Shown: positions 1 to 8,553, numbered from the stretch's first letter. The stretch is 64,000 bases of DNA from Bacillota bacterium (GCA_012735505.1 JAAYHE010000017.1:1-64000), one strand, 5' to 3'. The notes: a model not told the origin generated them from the letters alone. Numbers and translations: made by a program.

Positions 1-467
1 ATTCAACATAAATAAACTCCATAATAAGATTCAATCTAACCGGTGTGGAGAGCATTTGCATGTTTCTGAAGTAGCCTAACCATAAAAATGAGAATCCTCG
101 TATGGGGAATGACCTTCCCCCTATTTGTTGTACCGAAAAACACCCTTGTTATTAACAAAAATGCCGAATACCTGGCGCTTTTGGACTTACCAGAGCACAA
201 AAAAGGCGCGTCGCGCCACGTTTATAAAAAACGTTTTGCGACGCGCCCTTAATATTTGGGTGAGAATCTAAAGGGAGTCATGTAGGGAGGAGATTTGGTC
301 GAGAGAATTGTTGTATAAAAGTAAATATAAAAAAAGGAAATAGTGGAAATTGAACGAATATAAGATTAGAATATCCTAGTCTTGCGTAACCAAAAGCATC
401 AACATGAAATAGCGCGGAATTCACATATGTCTAGTAGGGGAGATGACCTCGGAGAGGGGGTGTAGTT
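1..467. other. Intergenic region upstream of the first ABC cassette
   Basis: No convincing open reading frame is visible. The stretch is AT-rich compared with the genes and holds one strong hairpin (205-247, listed separately). The last 20 bases hold a purine-rich ribosome binding site (GGAGAGGGGG, 451-460) for the first permease gene. No clear promoter hexamers could be chosen with confidence. Confidence 0.5.
205..247. terminator. Long hairpin, possible bidirectional terminator
   Basis: GGCGCGTCGC (205-214) is perfectly complementary to GCGACGCGCC (238-247). Inside it, ACGTTT (218-223) can pair with AAACGT (228-233). The left arm is preceded by an A-run, so a minus-strand transcript would end in a U-tract; on the plus strand the arm is followed by CTTAATATTT. 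It could end an upstream gene lying outside the window. Confidence 0.55.
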
Positions 468-1943
468 TTGTATATTAAACTAGGGTTTCATAACGCACTT
501 GTTAACGGCCGTCGGACACTGATGGCTTTTTTTGTCACAGTAGCTGCGGCCTTAATTTTAACTGTTTCCCTATCTACATCTTCGGGCTTTCTACACGGGC
601 AACACTTGCTCCTCAGATATTATCTGGGCGGTGATATCACTATCCTGCCGGGAAAACTGGTATTCACGCAAGCAGAATTGAACAATGAAAATCTCGCCCT
701 AAGCTGGACCGATTACCCCGAGCCGTGGCAGAACGAGGCCCCGGGCTTCCTAGCGCGCCTGCCCTATGACGGGTGGTTTACTACAGAAGATCATGCCGGG
801 GCTGTCGACCTCGCCCGGGTGTCCGAGGCTGTGCAAGGGCAAGCAGCAGTACAGGCCCTCTATCCGTATTATGGAATACCGGCTATGGTGGAGTTTCCTG
901 GCCGCGCAGCTGCTGCCGGCAAACTGATAACTCTACGAGGCCGGGACTTGGACATAGACGAGTATTGGCAAATCGAAAAATATACCCCTAGTAACTCCGA
1001 TGTGTTTTTTACCATCAGCACCGGGGCAATGGTATCTGTCCCAGATCCTACCCCAGACGCTATGCTGAACATGCTGCAGGCCTTCCGCGCGTTAGATGGG
1101 CAGCCAGTCTGCGTCATCAATACAGCAGCTTTGCCTCACGGAGTGGCTGTTCCAGACGTGGGAGGAGAATTAACTGTTTATGTACCCAAGTTCGACGGGC
1201 TAGAGCAGCAATACGACTTTGAGCAACTAACCCCCATCACTCTGCAAGTAGTAGGACATATGAGTGTTGCCGTTTCTACCTATGAGATGGGTAACGGCTT
1301 TTGGATGCCCTACTATTGGCTAAGTGATGCCGTGCATGTGCCGTTAGCTACATGGCAGCAGATCGCCGCGCTAGCAGGCATCAACCCCGAGCCCCAGCAG
1401 GTGAGCCAGCTCGGGCTAGTGTTGAATGCTACCATGCTAGCTACCGAGCTAGCGCACGAGCTACGCCAAGCCTTGCCCGAATATACGGTACTCACTGCAG
1501 AACAAATGATGACTCTGGTAACTCGAGCCGTTAGCCAAGCCGGCTTACCGATCGATATGGACACTGCTTTTCATTTGCTGGTCATCTTGATTACCGGCCT
1601 GATAGTGGCAACCAATGCGTTCTTGCTGATAATGCAACGCCGTAAGGAAATTGCCATCCTGAAAAGTATAGGAGCGAGCCATTGGAATATAGTGACCCTA
1701 ATTTTGTCTGAGCTAGTAGCTCTTTCGTTGGTTGCTAGTTGTGTCGGTTGGCTCTCTTACCGGCTACCTATGGCCCTATCTCTGATGTTCTTTGAAGTTC
1801 CTTGGCAGGAAATCTGGCGGCAGACTCTCACCGTGGGAGGCCAAGTGACCGGGGTGTTAGTCTTAGGCACTGTTGTCTTTGGCCTCATCCCTGCGGTGCA
1901 TGCTGCCCGCACCCCAGTGATGGAGGTGTTGCGTGATGCGTAA
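468..1943 (+). CDS. FtsX/MacB-type ABC transporter permease (cassette 1, permease A1)
   Basis: Integral membrane subunit of an ABC exporter of the FtsX/MacB/LolC superfamily. An N-terminal membrane segment (about residues 17-39, with MAFFVTVAAALILTVSLS) is followed by a large extracytoplasmic domain of about 325 residues. Three membrane segments follow at about 370-395, 415-440 and 455-480. The cytoplasmic QRRKEIAILKSIGAS motif, typical of FtsX permeases, lies between segments 2 and 3. The TTG start is chosen because of GGAGAGGGGG at 451-460 and because both paralogues in the window begin with the same MYIKLGFHNA. The transported substrate is unknown. It is the first of a tandem pair (next copy 2000-3474), and another homologue lies at 58387-59817. 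Confidence 0.85.
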   Translation: MYIKLGFHNALVNGRRTLMAFFVTVAAALILTVSLSTSSGFLHGQHLLLRYYLGGDITILPGKLVFTQAELNNENLALSWTDYPEPWQNEAPGFLARLPYDGWFTTEDHAGAVDLARVSEAVQGQAAVQALYPYYGIPAMVEFPGRAAAAGKLITLRGRDLDIDEYWQIEKYTPSNSDVFFTISTGAMVSVPDPTPDAMLNMLQAFRALDGQPVCVINTAALPHGVAVPDVGGELTVYVPKFDGLEQQYDFEQLTPITLQVVGHMSVAVSTYEMGNGFWMPYYWLSDAVHVPLATWQQIAALAGINPEPQQVSQLGLVLNATMLATELAHELRQALPEYTVLTAEQMMTLVTRAVSQAGLPIDMDTAFHLLVILITGLIVATNAFLLIMQRRKEIAILKSIGASHWNIVTLILSELVALSLVASCVGWLSYRLPMALSLMFFEVPWQEIWRQTLTVGGQVTGVLVLGTVVFGLIPAVHAARTPVMEVLRDA

Positions 1944-1999
1944 AACGACACTGGGCCCGCCCTGCCGCTGCCTCATCAAACTGGGAGAGGAGTGTAGCC

Positions 2000-3474
2000 T
2001 TGTATATCAAACTCGGGTTTCACAACGCCCTCATAAATCGCGGGCGGACACTAATGGCTTTTTTGTCACAGCAGCTGCGGCCCTAATCTTGACTGTTTCC
2101 CTATCGACCTCGTCGGGTTTTTTGTATGGGCAGCATCTGCTGCTCAGGTATTATCTAGGCGGTGATATCACTATCCTGCCTGGAAAACTGGTCTTTACAC
2201 AAGAAGAATTGAACAGAGAAAATCTCGCCCTAAGCTGGGCCGATTACCCTGAACCCTGGCAGAACGAGGCCCCGGGCTTCCTGTCACGCTTGCCCTATGA
2301 CGGGTGGTTGACTACAGCAGGCTATGCCGAGGCTGTCGACCTCGCCCGGGTGGCCGAGGCTGTGCAAGGGCAAGCGGCAGTAGAGTTTCTCTACCCTTAT
2401 TATGGAATACCGGGTATTGTGGAGTTTCCTGGGCGGGGAGGGGCTGCCGGTAGACTGATAACTTTGCGCGGCCGGGCGCTGGATATAGACGAGTATTGGC
2501 AGATCGAAAAATATGCGCCTAGTAGTTCTGAGGAACTGTTTACTATCATGACTGGGGCAGTGGTGTCTACGCAAGATTTCACCCCAAACGATATGTTGAA
2601 CATGCTGCAAGCCTTCCGCGCTTTAGATGGCCAGCCGGTATGTATTATTAATACAGCTGCTTTACCTCAGGGAGTGCCTGCCCCAGACGTGGGAGAGGAA
2701 TTGACTGTTTACGTACCCAAATTCGATAGGGTTGCGCAAGAATACGACTTTGCCCACTTAACTCCTGTAAGCCTACAAGTGGTAGGTCATATGAGCGTTG
2801 CTGTTTCCACCTACGAGTTCGGCGCTGAAGCGCGCCTGCCCTATTATTGGCTGAGTGATGCCGTTCATGTGCCTCTTGATACATGGCAACAGATTGCAGC
2901 CCAAGTTGGCATCGACCCAGAACCACAGCAGGTGGGTCAGCTGGGACTAGTATTGAATGACACCACTCTAGCTACCGAGCTAGAGCATACGCTGCGTCAA
3001 GTTTTGCCCGAATATACGGTGCTTACCGCGGCGGAGATGATGACCTTGGTAAACCGGGCCACCAGCCAAGCCGGCTTACCGCTGGACATGGATTCGGCCT
3101 TTCATTTGCTGATCATCTTGATTACCGGGCTGATAGTAGCAACCAATGCGTTCTTGCTGATAATGCAACGCCGCAAGGAAATTGCCATTTTGAAAAGTAT
3201 AGGAGCGAGCCATTGGAATATAGTAACCCTTATTCTAGCCGAACTTGTTGCCCTTTCGTTGGCTGCGAGTTGTGTCGGCTGGCTCTTTTATCGGCTACCT
3301 ATGGTTATCTCTCTGGCAATGTTTGCAGTCCCCTGGCCGGAAATCTGGCGGCAGACCCTCACTGTTGGAGGGCAAGTGACCGGGGTGTTAGTCTTAGGCG
3401 CTGTCATTTTTGGCCTCATCCCTGCAGTGCATGCTGCCCGCACGCCAGTAATGGAGGTGTTACGTGATGCGTGA
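2000..3474 (+). CDS. FtsX/MacB-type permease, tandem duplicate with a one-base frameshift (permease A2)
   Basis: Close tandem copy of the preceding permease, with the same membrane layout and the QRRKEIAILKSIGAS motif. The homologous start is TTG at 2000 behind GGGAGAGGAG. Translation from it gives MYIKLGFHNALINRGRTLMAF and then runs into a stop, because the T-tract at 2059-2064 has six T where copy A1 has seven (527-533). Everything after the tract stays open in the -1 frame to 3474. An unbroken frame can be read from 1933, but its first 40 or so residues have no counterpart in the paralogues, so that start is not convincing. It may be a fresh pseudogene, a sequencing error, or a frame corrected by slippage at the T TTT TTG heptamer. 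The stop overlaps the start of the ATPase gene. Confidence 0.7.
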
Positions 3475-4177
3475 AATCGTCAAGCCCGTGCTTTCGGCTC
3501 GTGGGCTCACCAAGTATTACCCTGGGGTTAGCGCTGTTTATGCCGTGCGCGATGCTAATGTTTTTATCTACCCGGGTGATTTTGTTGTGGTGCTAGGGCC
3601 GTCTGGTAGTGGTAAGAGTACCCTGCTGGCGCTGCTCGGTGGTCTGGAGCGACCCAGCGGGGGCAGGATCCAGTTAGGTGATGTTATATATCATCATCTA
3701 TATGAAGCCGAGCTGACCGAGCTACGCCAAATGAAAATCGGTTTCGTCTTTCAGTATTTTAACCTATTGAATAGTTTAACCGCGCTCAATAACGTCGCCT
3801 TGTCTTTGCGCCTGTTTCCCCTGACTGAAGATGAAATCCGAGAGCGATCTCTCGCTATGTTGGAGGAAGTGGGGCTGAAAGATAGAGCGCACCATTTACC
3901 CTCCCAGTTATCTGGTGGTGAACAACAACGGGTGGCTCTAGCGCGAGCCATTGTGCACCGGCCTGAAATCCTTTTAGCCGATGAACCGACAGGTAACCTA
4001 GATGGTAAGAATGCAGCCATGATTAAACAGCTTTTGGTGAAGATGAACACCGAGTTTAAACAAACTATCGTTGTTGTCTCCCACGACGCTTCCTTCCGCC
4101 AGTTGGCTAATCGCGTAGTCTACATGGAGGACGGAAAGATTGCCCGAATTGAGGTGAAAGATCGTGGTGCTAATTAG
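3467..4177 (+). CDS. LolD/MacB-type ABC transporter ATP-binding protein (cassette 1)
   Basis: Energises the adjacent FtsX-type permeases. The protein is about 236 residues, typical of LolD/FtsE-like ATPases. Visible motifs: Walker [10 protein letters not shown], the Q-loop region FQYFNLL, signature LSGGEQQR, Walker [13 protein letters not shown], and the H-loop VVSHD. ATG at 3467 is preferred over the in-frame GTG three bases upstream; it overlaps the stop of the permease as ATGCGTGA, which implies translational coupling. The same overlap is kept in the cassette at 58 kb. The 3' end overlaps the GTG start of the next permease by 14 bases. Confidence 0.9.
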   Translation: MREIVKPVLSARGLTKYYPGVSAVYAVRDANVFIYPGDFVVVLGPSGSGKSTLLALLGGLERPSGGRIQLGDVIYHHLYEAELTELRQMKIGFVFQYFNLLNSLTALNNVALSLRLFPLTEDEIRERSLAMLEEVGLKDRAHHLPSQLSGGEQQRVALARAIVHRPEILLADEPTGNLDGKNAAMIKQLLVKMNTEFKQTIVVVSHDASFRQLANRVVYMEDGKIARIEVKDRGAN

Positions 4178-5513
4178 GATCTTAGATATCATCTGGGACA
4201 TGTTTACTTGGAGGAATATATCCGACTTTGCTCAGCGTGCCGTCTTGATGTGGCCCATAACTAGAGATTTTCTGCGCCAAAAACGCGTCCAAGTAGCCTT
4301 AATGAGCTTGGCTGTTTGCTTAGGCTTCTCTGCCTATTTGGTGTTCCAAGCTGTCTTGGGCGATCAGACCCGCCAAGTAATGGCCAAAATAACTCCTCCG
4401 GAATTACCAGCTAGCATGGTAATCCGCCATCAAGACAAGATTAGGGCCCGGCAGATACAAGAGCTGGCCGATACCTTCATAGAGCTGGAAGCAGCTGCTC
4501 TCGATGTCAAGCCGCTGATCAAGGGAAGTGCCCAGCCGGTGCTGGGGGTGCCAGCCGACGACCCCTTCTGGGCCTCGCAAATAGAAGTGTTGGCAGGTGA
4601 CGCTAAGCTGAAGGCTGAGCAGATCCTAGTACCTGCACACCTGGCGGAAGAGTGGCAGGTGGGTATCGGTGACAAGCTGCATCTGACCTTAACAGGTAAG
4701 GCCCAGCCCTTCTATCAAACCAATATGACTGTTAGCGGCATCTTTAAGGAAAACGGTTCCTTCTTCGATCGGCCTATCATCTTAGATTCGGCCTCCATCC
4801 TAGCCGAATACAATTTGCAGGAACCCAATTTACTCTTTGTCTCCTTTCATAAATCGGATACAAAACGGGCTCTGCAAATTATCAAGAACACGCTCGAACC
4901 AGAACCCGGATTTTCGCCCTATCCCTGGCTTAGACCTTCAGTCGGCGCAGCCGATTGGGTTTTTAACACTATTCGACCCTATACCCTCTTGTGGCAGTCG
5001 GATAAATCGGGCTTTGTACAAGATACAGCTGCCAAGCTGGTCGCCAGCAATTATAGTAGTGGCCGAGGGGTCGTGGCCTTGGTGTTCCTGTTTTCAGCCA
5101 TTAGCATCCTCAATATTTTGCTCATCTCGCTCTTAACCCGCCGCCGTGATGTCGGTATTCTCAAGACTATAGGGTATGATGACTTCTGCATTTTCACTAG
5201 TTTCCTCATCGAAGCAGGCGTTGTCGTCGGTAGCGGTATTTTGGGGGGAGCAGTATTAACCAAGTTAGCGTTCCTTCTGTTGGACAAATACTTTAGTATC
5301 TCCCTCTGTGTCACCTGGTTGCAGATAATCAAAACCGGTTTGCTCTCTTTCGTCATCTACATGACTACGGCTGCGATTCCAGCCGATATGGCTCGTTACA
5401 CATCGGTGATGGAACTCTTACAAGAAAGGCCCTTACGGTCGAGCTGGGAGCAAGATCCCTTATATAAAAGACCCGAGATCCGGCGACAATTGCGGACTGT
5501 TCGCAACCGATAG
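4164..5513 (+). CDS. FtsX-type ABC transporter permease (cassette 1, permease B)
   Basis: Second permease type of the cassette, only distantly related to permeases A1/A2. One membrane segment lies near residues 45-65, then an extracytoplasmic domain of roughly 240 residues. Three membrane segments follow from about residue 300, with the FtsX-like cytoplasmic motif LLTRRRDVGILKTIGYDD. The C-terminus ends in a basic tail after the MELLQERPLR motif. The GTG start overlaps the ATPase gene (14 bases), so the pair is translationally coupled. Its close homologue is at 56336-57697. Together with permease A it may form a heteromeric channel; this is inferred from order, not shown. Confidence 0.85.
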   Translation: MVLIRILDIIWDMFTWRNISDFAQRAVLMWPITRDFLRQKRVQVALMSLAVCLGFSAYLVFQAVLGDQTRQVMAKITPPELPASMVIRHQDKIRARQIQELADTFIELEAAALDVKPLIKGSAQPVLGVPADDPFWASQIEVLAGDAKLKAEQILVPAHLAEEWQVGIGDKLHLTLTGKAQPFYQTNMTVSGIFKENGSFFDRPIILDSASILAEYNLQEPNLLFVSFHKSDTKRALQIIKNTLEPEPGFSPYPWLRPSVGAADWVFNTIRPYTLLWQSDKSGFVQDTAAKLVASNYSSGRGVVALVFLFSAISILNILLISLLTRRRDVGILKTIGYDDFCIFTSFLIEAGVVVGSGILGGAVLTKLAFLLLDKYFSISLCVTWLQIIKTGLLSFVIYMTTAAIPADMARYTSVMELLQERPLRSSWEQDPLYKRPEIRRQLRTVRNR

Positions 5514-5532
5514 GAAACAGGAGGGATAAAAA

Positions 5533-6222
5533 ATGCGTGAACCTTTGCTCGAACTTAGGGGTGTCTGCCGCCACTTTCAAGCAGGCGGCCTAGTGCAAGC
5601 TTTAAATGATGTAGACTTAAGCATATATGCAGGTGAATTCTTACTTATTCTTGGCCCTTCGGGTAGCGGTAAGAGCACCCTTCTCAGCGTCATTGGCGGG
5701 CTGGATAGGCCGACGGCAGGAGAAATCATGCTGGAAAAGCAAGCTATACATCGGTTGAGCGAAAACCAGCTTGCGCATTTGCGCCGCAGGAAAATGGGCT
5801 TTATGTTTCAGTTTTTCAACTTGCTCAGCACCCTGAGTGCCCTGGATAATGTGGCCCTGCCCTTGCGTATGAATGGTGTCAGCACCCATGAGGCCCGCGA
5901 ACGAGCTAAGCAGTTACTCGATCTAGTCGGTTTATCGGCACGTTTACAGCATGTTCCCGACGAGCTGTCGGGCGGTGAACAGCAGCGAGTCGCCCTTGCC
6001 CGGGCACTAGCCACCAGCCCTGCCCTGCTGCTGGCAGACGAACCTACTGGTAACCTGGATAGCGGTAACAGTAGTATGGTGATGGAATTGCTGGAACGAT
6101 TCAACCGTGAACAGGAGCAGACTATCGTGGTTGTGTCTCATGACCACGCCTTTAGATCTATCGCTCACCGGGTGGTGCATATGCGTGATGGCTATATTGC
6201 CGAGGTTGAAGACCTAAAGTAA
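5533..6222 (+). CDS. LolD/MacB-type ABC transporter ATP-binding protein (cassette 1, second ATPase)
   Basis: Second ATPase of the cassette, 229 residues. Motifs: Walker [10 protein letters not shown], signature LSGGEQQR, Walker [13 protein letters not shown] and H-loop VVSHDHAF. It starts 20 bases after permease B behind AGGAGGG. By eye it is roughly three quarters identical to the ATPase at 55616-56317. A cassette with two different ATPases and two permease types but no HlyD/MacA-type adaptor, periplasmic protein or two-component system nearby suggests a Gram-positive exporter or membrane-extraction system of unknown substrate. Confidence 0.9.
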   Translation: MREPLLELRGVCRHFQAGGLVQALNDVDLSIYAGEFLLILGPSGSGKSTLLSVIGGLDRPTAGEIMLEKQAIHRLSENQLAHLRRRKMGFMFQFFNLLSTLSALDNVALPLRMNGVSTHEARERAKQLLDLVGLSARLQHVPDELSGGEQQRVALARALATSPALLLADEPTGNLDSGNSSMVMELLERFNREQEQTIVVVSHDHAFRSIAHRVVHMRDGYIAEVEDLK

Positions 6223-6334
6223 ATAAGAAGGCAGTCCTTTGGTTAAATAAAATACTTAAATATGTTGGCTGTTGCTGCGCCGAGATTTTTCTATGCTAGA
6301 ATTAAAGAGACATAATGATAAGGAGGTTAGTGGT

Positions 6335-7528
6335 TTGCGGTATGATTTTGATCAGTTATTAGAACGGCGCAACACCAACTGCAGTAAACACGATAATAAC
6401 ACTGTTTTATTTGGAAGCGATGATGTTCTAAGTATGTGGGTGGCCGATATGGACTTCCCAGTGCCAGAGCCGGTGGTGGACGCCATCAAGAAACGGGCTG
6501 AACACCCGGTATATGGCTACACCTTCCCCCAAGCATCGCTCTACGAGGCGATTGTGAATCGAGTTGATAGGCTCTACGGGTGGAAGATTAAGCCAGAGTG
6601 GATTCTTTTTAATGCTGGTGTAGTCAACGGCCTCTACTCGGCTGTGGAAGCTTTTACCCACATCGGCGACGAACTTATCATCCAGCCCCCCGTCTATTAT
6701 CCTTTCTATTCGGCGATTAAGAATACCGGGCGCCAAGTAGTCTACAACCCACTGAAAGAGGTTAACGGGCGTTGGGAGATGGATTTCGAGGGCTTAGAGA
6801 AGCTATTTGAGGTGCGAACCAGTTTCCCGGCGCGTACGCCCCGTATCAAGGCGCTCATCTTATGTAGCCCCCATAACCCCGTAGGGCGGGTGTGGACTAA
6901 AGAAGAACTACAACGCTTGGCCGAAATTTGCCTCAAGCACGATTGCCTCATCTTTTCCGATGAAATCCATTGCGAGTTGCTGGCTCCAGGGGTAGAACAC
7001 ACAGCGACTGCTGGCTTGTCGCCGGAAGTGCAAGCAAATACGATCACCTTTATGTCGGCTAGCAAAACCTTTAACCTGGCCGGTCTAGCTACCTCGTACG
7101 TGATTATCCCTGATGCCAAGCTGCGGCGACGCTATATGGAAGCTCGTGCTGGAAGAAATAGCGGCAACGTATTCGGTTATGTTGCCACAGAAGCGGCTTT
7201 GACCCAATGTGACGACTACCTAGAACAACTGCGAGACTACTTATATGGCAACTTTAAGTTCTTTACCGAATTCATTAACACGCGCTTGCCCCAGCTACGG
7301 GTAGCCAAAAGCGAAGGCACTTACCTGGCTTGGGTAGATATGCGCGCTTTAGGTATGGATACTTTAGAACTACAGCGCTTCTTGCGAGAAAAGGCGCGTT
7401 TGGCTCTTGATGATGGCTATGCTTTTGGCCCTGGCGGTGAAGGCTTCCAGCGCTTTAACCTGGCTTGTCCTCGCTCCATCGTAAAAGAAGCCTTGGAGCG
7501 GCTAGAAAAAGCGATCAAGGAACTATAA
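6335..7528 (+). CDS. MalY/PatB-family PLP-dependent C-S lyase / aminotransferase
   Basis: Fold-type I pyridoxal phosphate enzyme of the MalY/PatB group, which cleaves cystathionine or cysteine (beta C-S lyase) and is annotated as aminotransferase class I/II. Seen: the PatB-like N-terminus MRYDFDQLLERRNTNC, the VWVADMDFPVPEPV region, an SPHNPVGRVW segment, the SDEIHCEL segment with the PLP-binding Asp, and the Schiff-base lysine in MSASKTFNLAG. TTG at 6335 is chosen because AAGGAGG (6320-6326) sits 8 bases upstream and the residues before it are not family-like. It lies alone between the ABC cassette and the repeat-rich spacer. Whether its role is methionine metabolism or cysteine desulfhydration cannot be told. 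Confidence 0.85.
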   Translation: MRYDFDQLLERRNTNCSKHDNNTVLFGSDDVLSMWVADMDFPVPEPVVDAIKKRAEHPVYGYTFPQASLYEAIVNRVDRLYGWKIKPEWILFNAGVVNGLYSAVEAFTHIGDELIIQPPVYYPFYSAIKNTGRQVVYNPLKEVNGRWEMDFEGLEKLFEVRTSFPARTPRIKALILCSPHNPVGRVWTKEELQRLAEICLKHDCLIFSDEIHCELLAPGVEHTATAGLSPEVQANTITFMSASKTFNLAGLATSYVIIPDAKLRRRYMEARAGRNSGNVFGYVATEAALTQCDDYLEQLRDYLYGNFKFFTEFINTRLPQLRVAKSEGTYLAWVDMRALGMDTLELQRFLREKARLALDDGYAFGPGGEGFQRFNLACPRSIVKEALERLEKAIKEL

Positions 7529-7711
7529 CTCGCTGAAAAAGCAGCTTCCCTTACCGGATGTTAGCGGAAATGCGCAAGCCCCAGTCCTGCTAGTGCGCGT
7601 ATAGCTCCTGCCTCTATATAGGCCTGGGGCAACTGCTTGGCCCTGGAGCAGGCTCCAACGGGCCTACGCAGTAACCCCCAGGCCTGCATGCGATCATAGA
7701 ACTGGCAAGCG

Positions 7712-7893
7712 GGCGTTGCGTGTCATCCGTTAAAGCGCATAGGGAGCCATAAATCAAAAGAGCGAAGGAGCCAAGGAAACAGGAGCGGCCAGCAGTAAAT
7801 TTGGGCTCCCTAGACTTCTGGTCGCTCCCCTTGGCGACGAAGCTCTTACCGACAGATGGTGGCTATCAGCGCGCGAGGATGACACGCAACGCC
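7712..7893 (-). repeat. MITE-like element, family I, copy A (17-bp perfect terminal inverted repeats)
   Basis: The element begins with GGCGTTGCGTGTCATCC (7712-7728) and ends with its exact reverse complement, GGATGACACGCAACGCC (7877-7893). Inside is a second palindrome, GGAGCGGCCAG pairing with CTGGTCGCTCC. On the opposite strand it is closely similar, over about 165 bases, to the element at 45439-45611, and its end matches partial copies at 55236 and 63791. It encodes no plausible protein. I saw no clear target-site duplication. Confidence 0.75.
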
Positions 7894-7923
7894 AGTGACT
7901 GTAGCGCGCGAACCCCCACATTA

Positions 7924-8030
7924 CCCCGGTCGGCCTGCGGCCTCCCGGGCGGGCGCTATTCAAAATACCCAGCCCCGGAGGCTGGGTATTTTTCATGGCA
8001 TCCCTACCGATATAGCGCAATGTTGTGGGC
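7924..8030 (+). repeat. Dispersed repeat, family II, copy 1, with terminator hairpin
   Basis: It starts with CCCCGGTCGGCCTGCGGCCT and CCCGGGCGG, followed by ATTCAAAAT, a hairpin and TTTTTCATGGCATCC. It ends in a block with CCGATATAGCGCAATG. The hairpin is ATACCCAGCC (7965-7974) paired with GGCTGGGTAT (7980-7989), followed by T's. Copies lie at 11391-11494 (same strand) and 55415-55514 (opposite strand). Confidence 0.75.
7965..7994 (+). terminator. Rho-independent terminator inside repeat family II
   Basis: A 10-bp stem (7965-7974 with 7980-7989), a 5-base loop and a following T-run. It stands upstream of the ORP-like operon promoter, so it would insulate that operon from read-through. Confidence 0.6.
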
Positions 8031-8188
8031 ATCCTGGGGTATCCAAGACGCGCCCGCAATGGACCGGCCAGGGTTTGCGCTCTGCCGCCTCTTGGCGCTA
8101 TTTGCCGCATTGGTAACGGGCGTGATTCAAAATGGAGAAAGACTTTTGAGTAGTCCCCCTGTATGTGGGCTTTTTTTTTGCCAAGTTA

Positions 8189-8240
8189 TTGACATATGCT
8201 CATAACCCGCCTATACTATAAGTGAGCATATGTTCATAAC
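8189..8240 (+). promoter_or_regulatory. Sigma-A promoter with two direct-repeat operators for the ORP-like operon
   Basis: TTGACA (8189-8194) and TATACT (8212-8217) are separated by exactly 17 bases, a near-consensus vegetative promoter. CATATGCTCATAAC (8193-8206) overlaps the -35 element. CATATGTTCATAAC (8227-8240) lies just after the expected start point. The two differ at one base in 14 and start 34 bases apart. Each holds a TATG-NN-CATA palindrome. The layout fits repression from two sites. The DUF134 protein at the operon's end is a candidate regulator (inference). Confidence 0.75.
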
Positions 8241-8276
8241 GGTATACCGCATTTTGCTAGGAAGGGAGGTGTGCTT

Positions 8277-8552
8277 ATGCCACGTTTTGATGGAACAGGT
8301 CCATGGGGTATGGGCCCCATGACAGGGCGCGGGCATGGTTTCTGCGACCCTAGGGCTGGCTTTGCTAGAAGGGAGCGTCGCCCAGGCTACGGCTGGGGGC
8401 GTGGCTTTGGCTTTGCTTGCGGGTTTCGGCCGTACAGCAAACGCTTTAGCAAAGCAGTTTTGCAAGAAAAGATTTCGTTCTTAGAAGAGCGCTTGCATGA
8501 ACTCAAGCAGCTGCAAGAGGAACTGAACGAAAAAGAGCAAGACGAAAATTAA
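8277..8552 (+). CDS. DUF5320-type small Gly/Arg-rich protein
   Basis: First gene of the ORP-like operon, 91 residues. The N-terminal half is rich in Gly, Arg, Phe and Met (MPRFDGTGPWGMGPMTGRG). The C-terminal third is a charged coiled coil (about residues 60-90, LQEKISFLEERLHELKQLQ) matching DUF5320-type proteins, which commonly sit beside COG1433 (NifX/NifB-like) genes. The ATG at 8277 has GGGAGG 8 bases upstream; an in-frame GTG at 8271 is too close to the ribosome binding site. Function unknown; a structural or metal-handling partner of the downstream Fe-S proteins is possible. Confidence 0.75.
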   Translation: MPRFDGTGPWGMGPMTGRGHGFCDPRAGFARRERRPGYGWGRGFGFACGFRPYSKRFSKAVLQEKISFLEERLHELKQLQEELNEKEQDEN

Positions 8553-8553
8553 A

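Larger units (their letters stand above)
7529..8188. other. Repeat-rich intergenic spacer
   Basis: About 660 bases with no believable gene. It contains a 10-bp inverted repeat (AGGCCTGGGG 7620-7629 and CCCCAGGCCT 7676-7685), a MITE-like element (7712-7893) and a second dispersed repeat with an internal terminator hairpin (7924-8030). The open frames across it are by-products of palindromic GC-rich sequence. Confidence 0.6.

Noticed and set aside
1933-1999. Use of the in-frame ATG at 1933 as the true start of permease A2
   Set aside because: The first 40 or so residues have no counterpart in the two other permease A copies, and the real homologous start and membrane segment are in a different frame; this is the frameshift, not a longer protein.
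7801-8205. Open frames across the repeat-rich spacer, including one of about 134 codons
   Set aside because: They run through palindromic repeat elements, lack a good ribosome site, and have no recognisable protein features.
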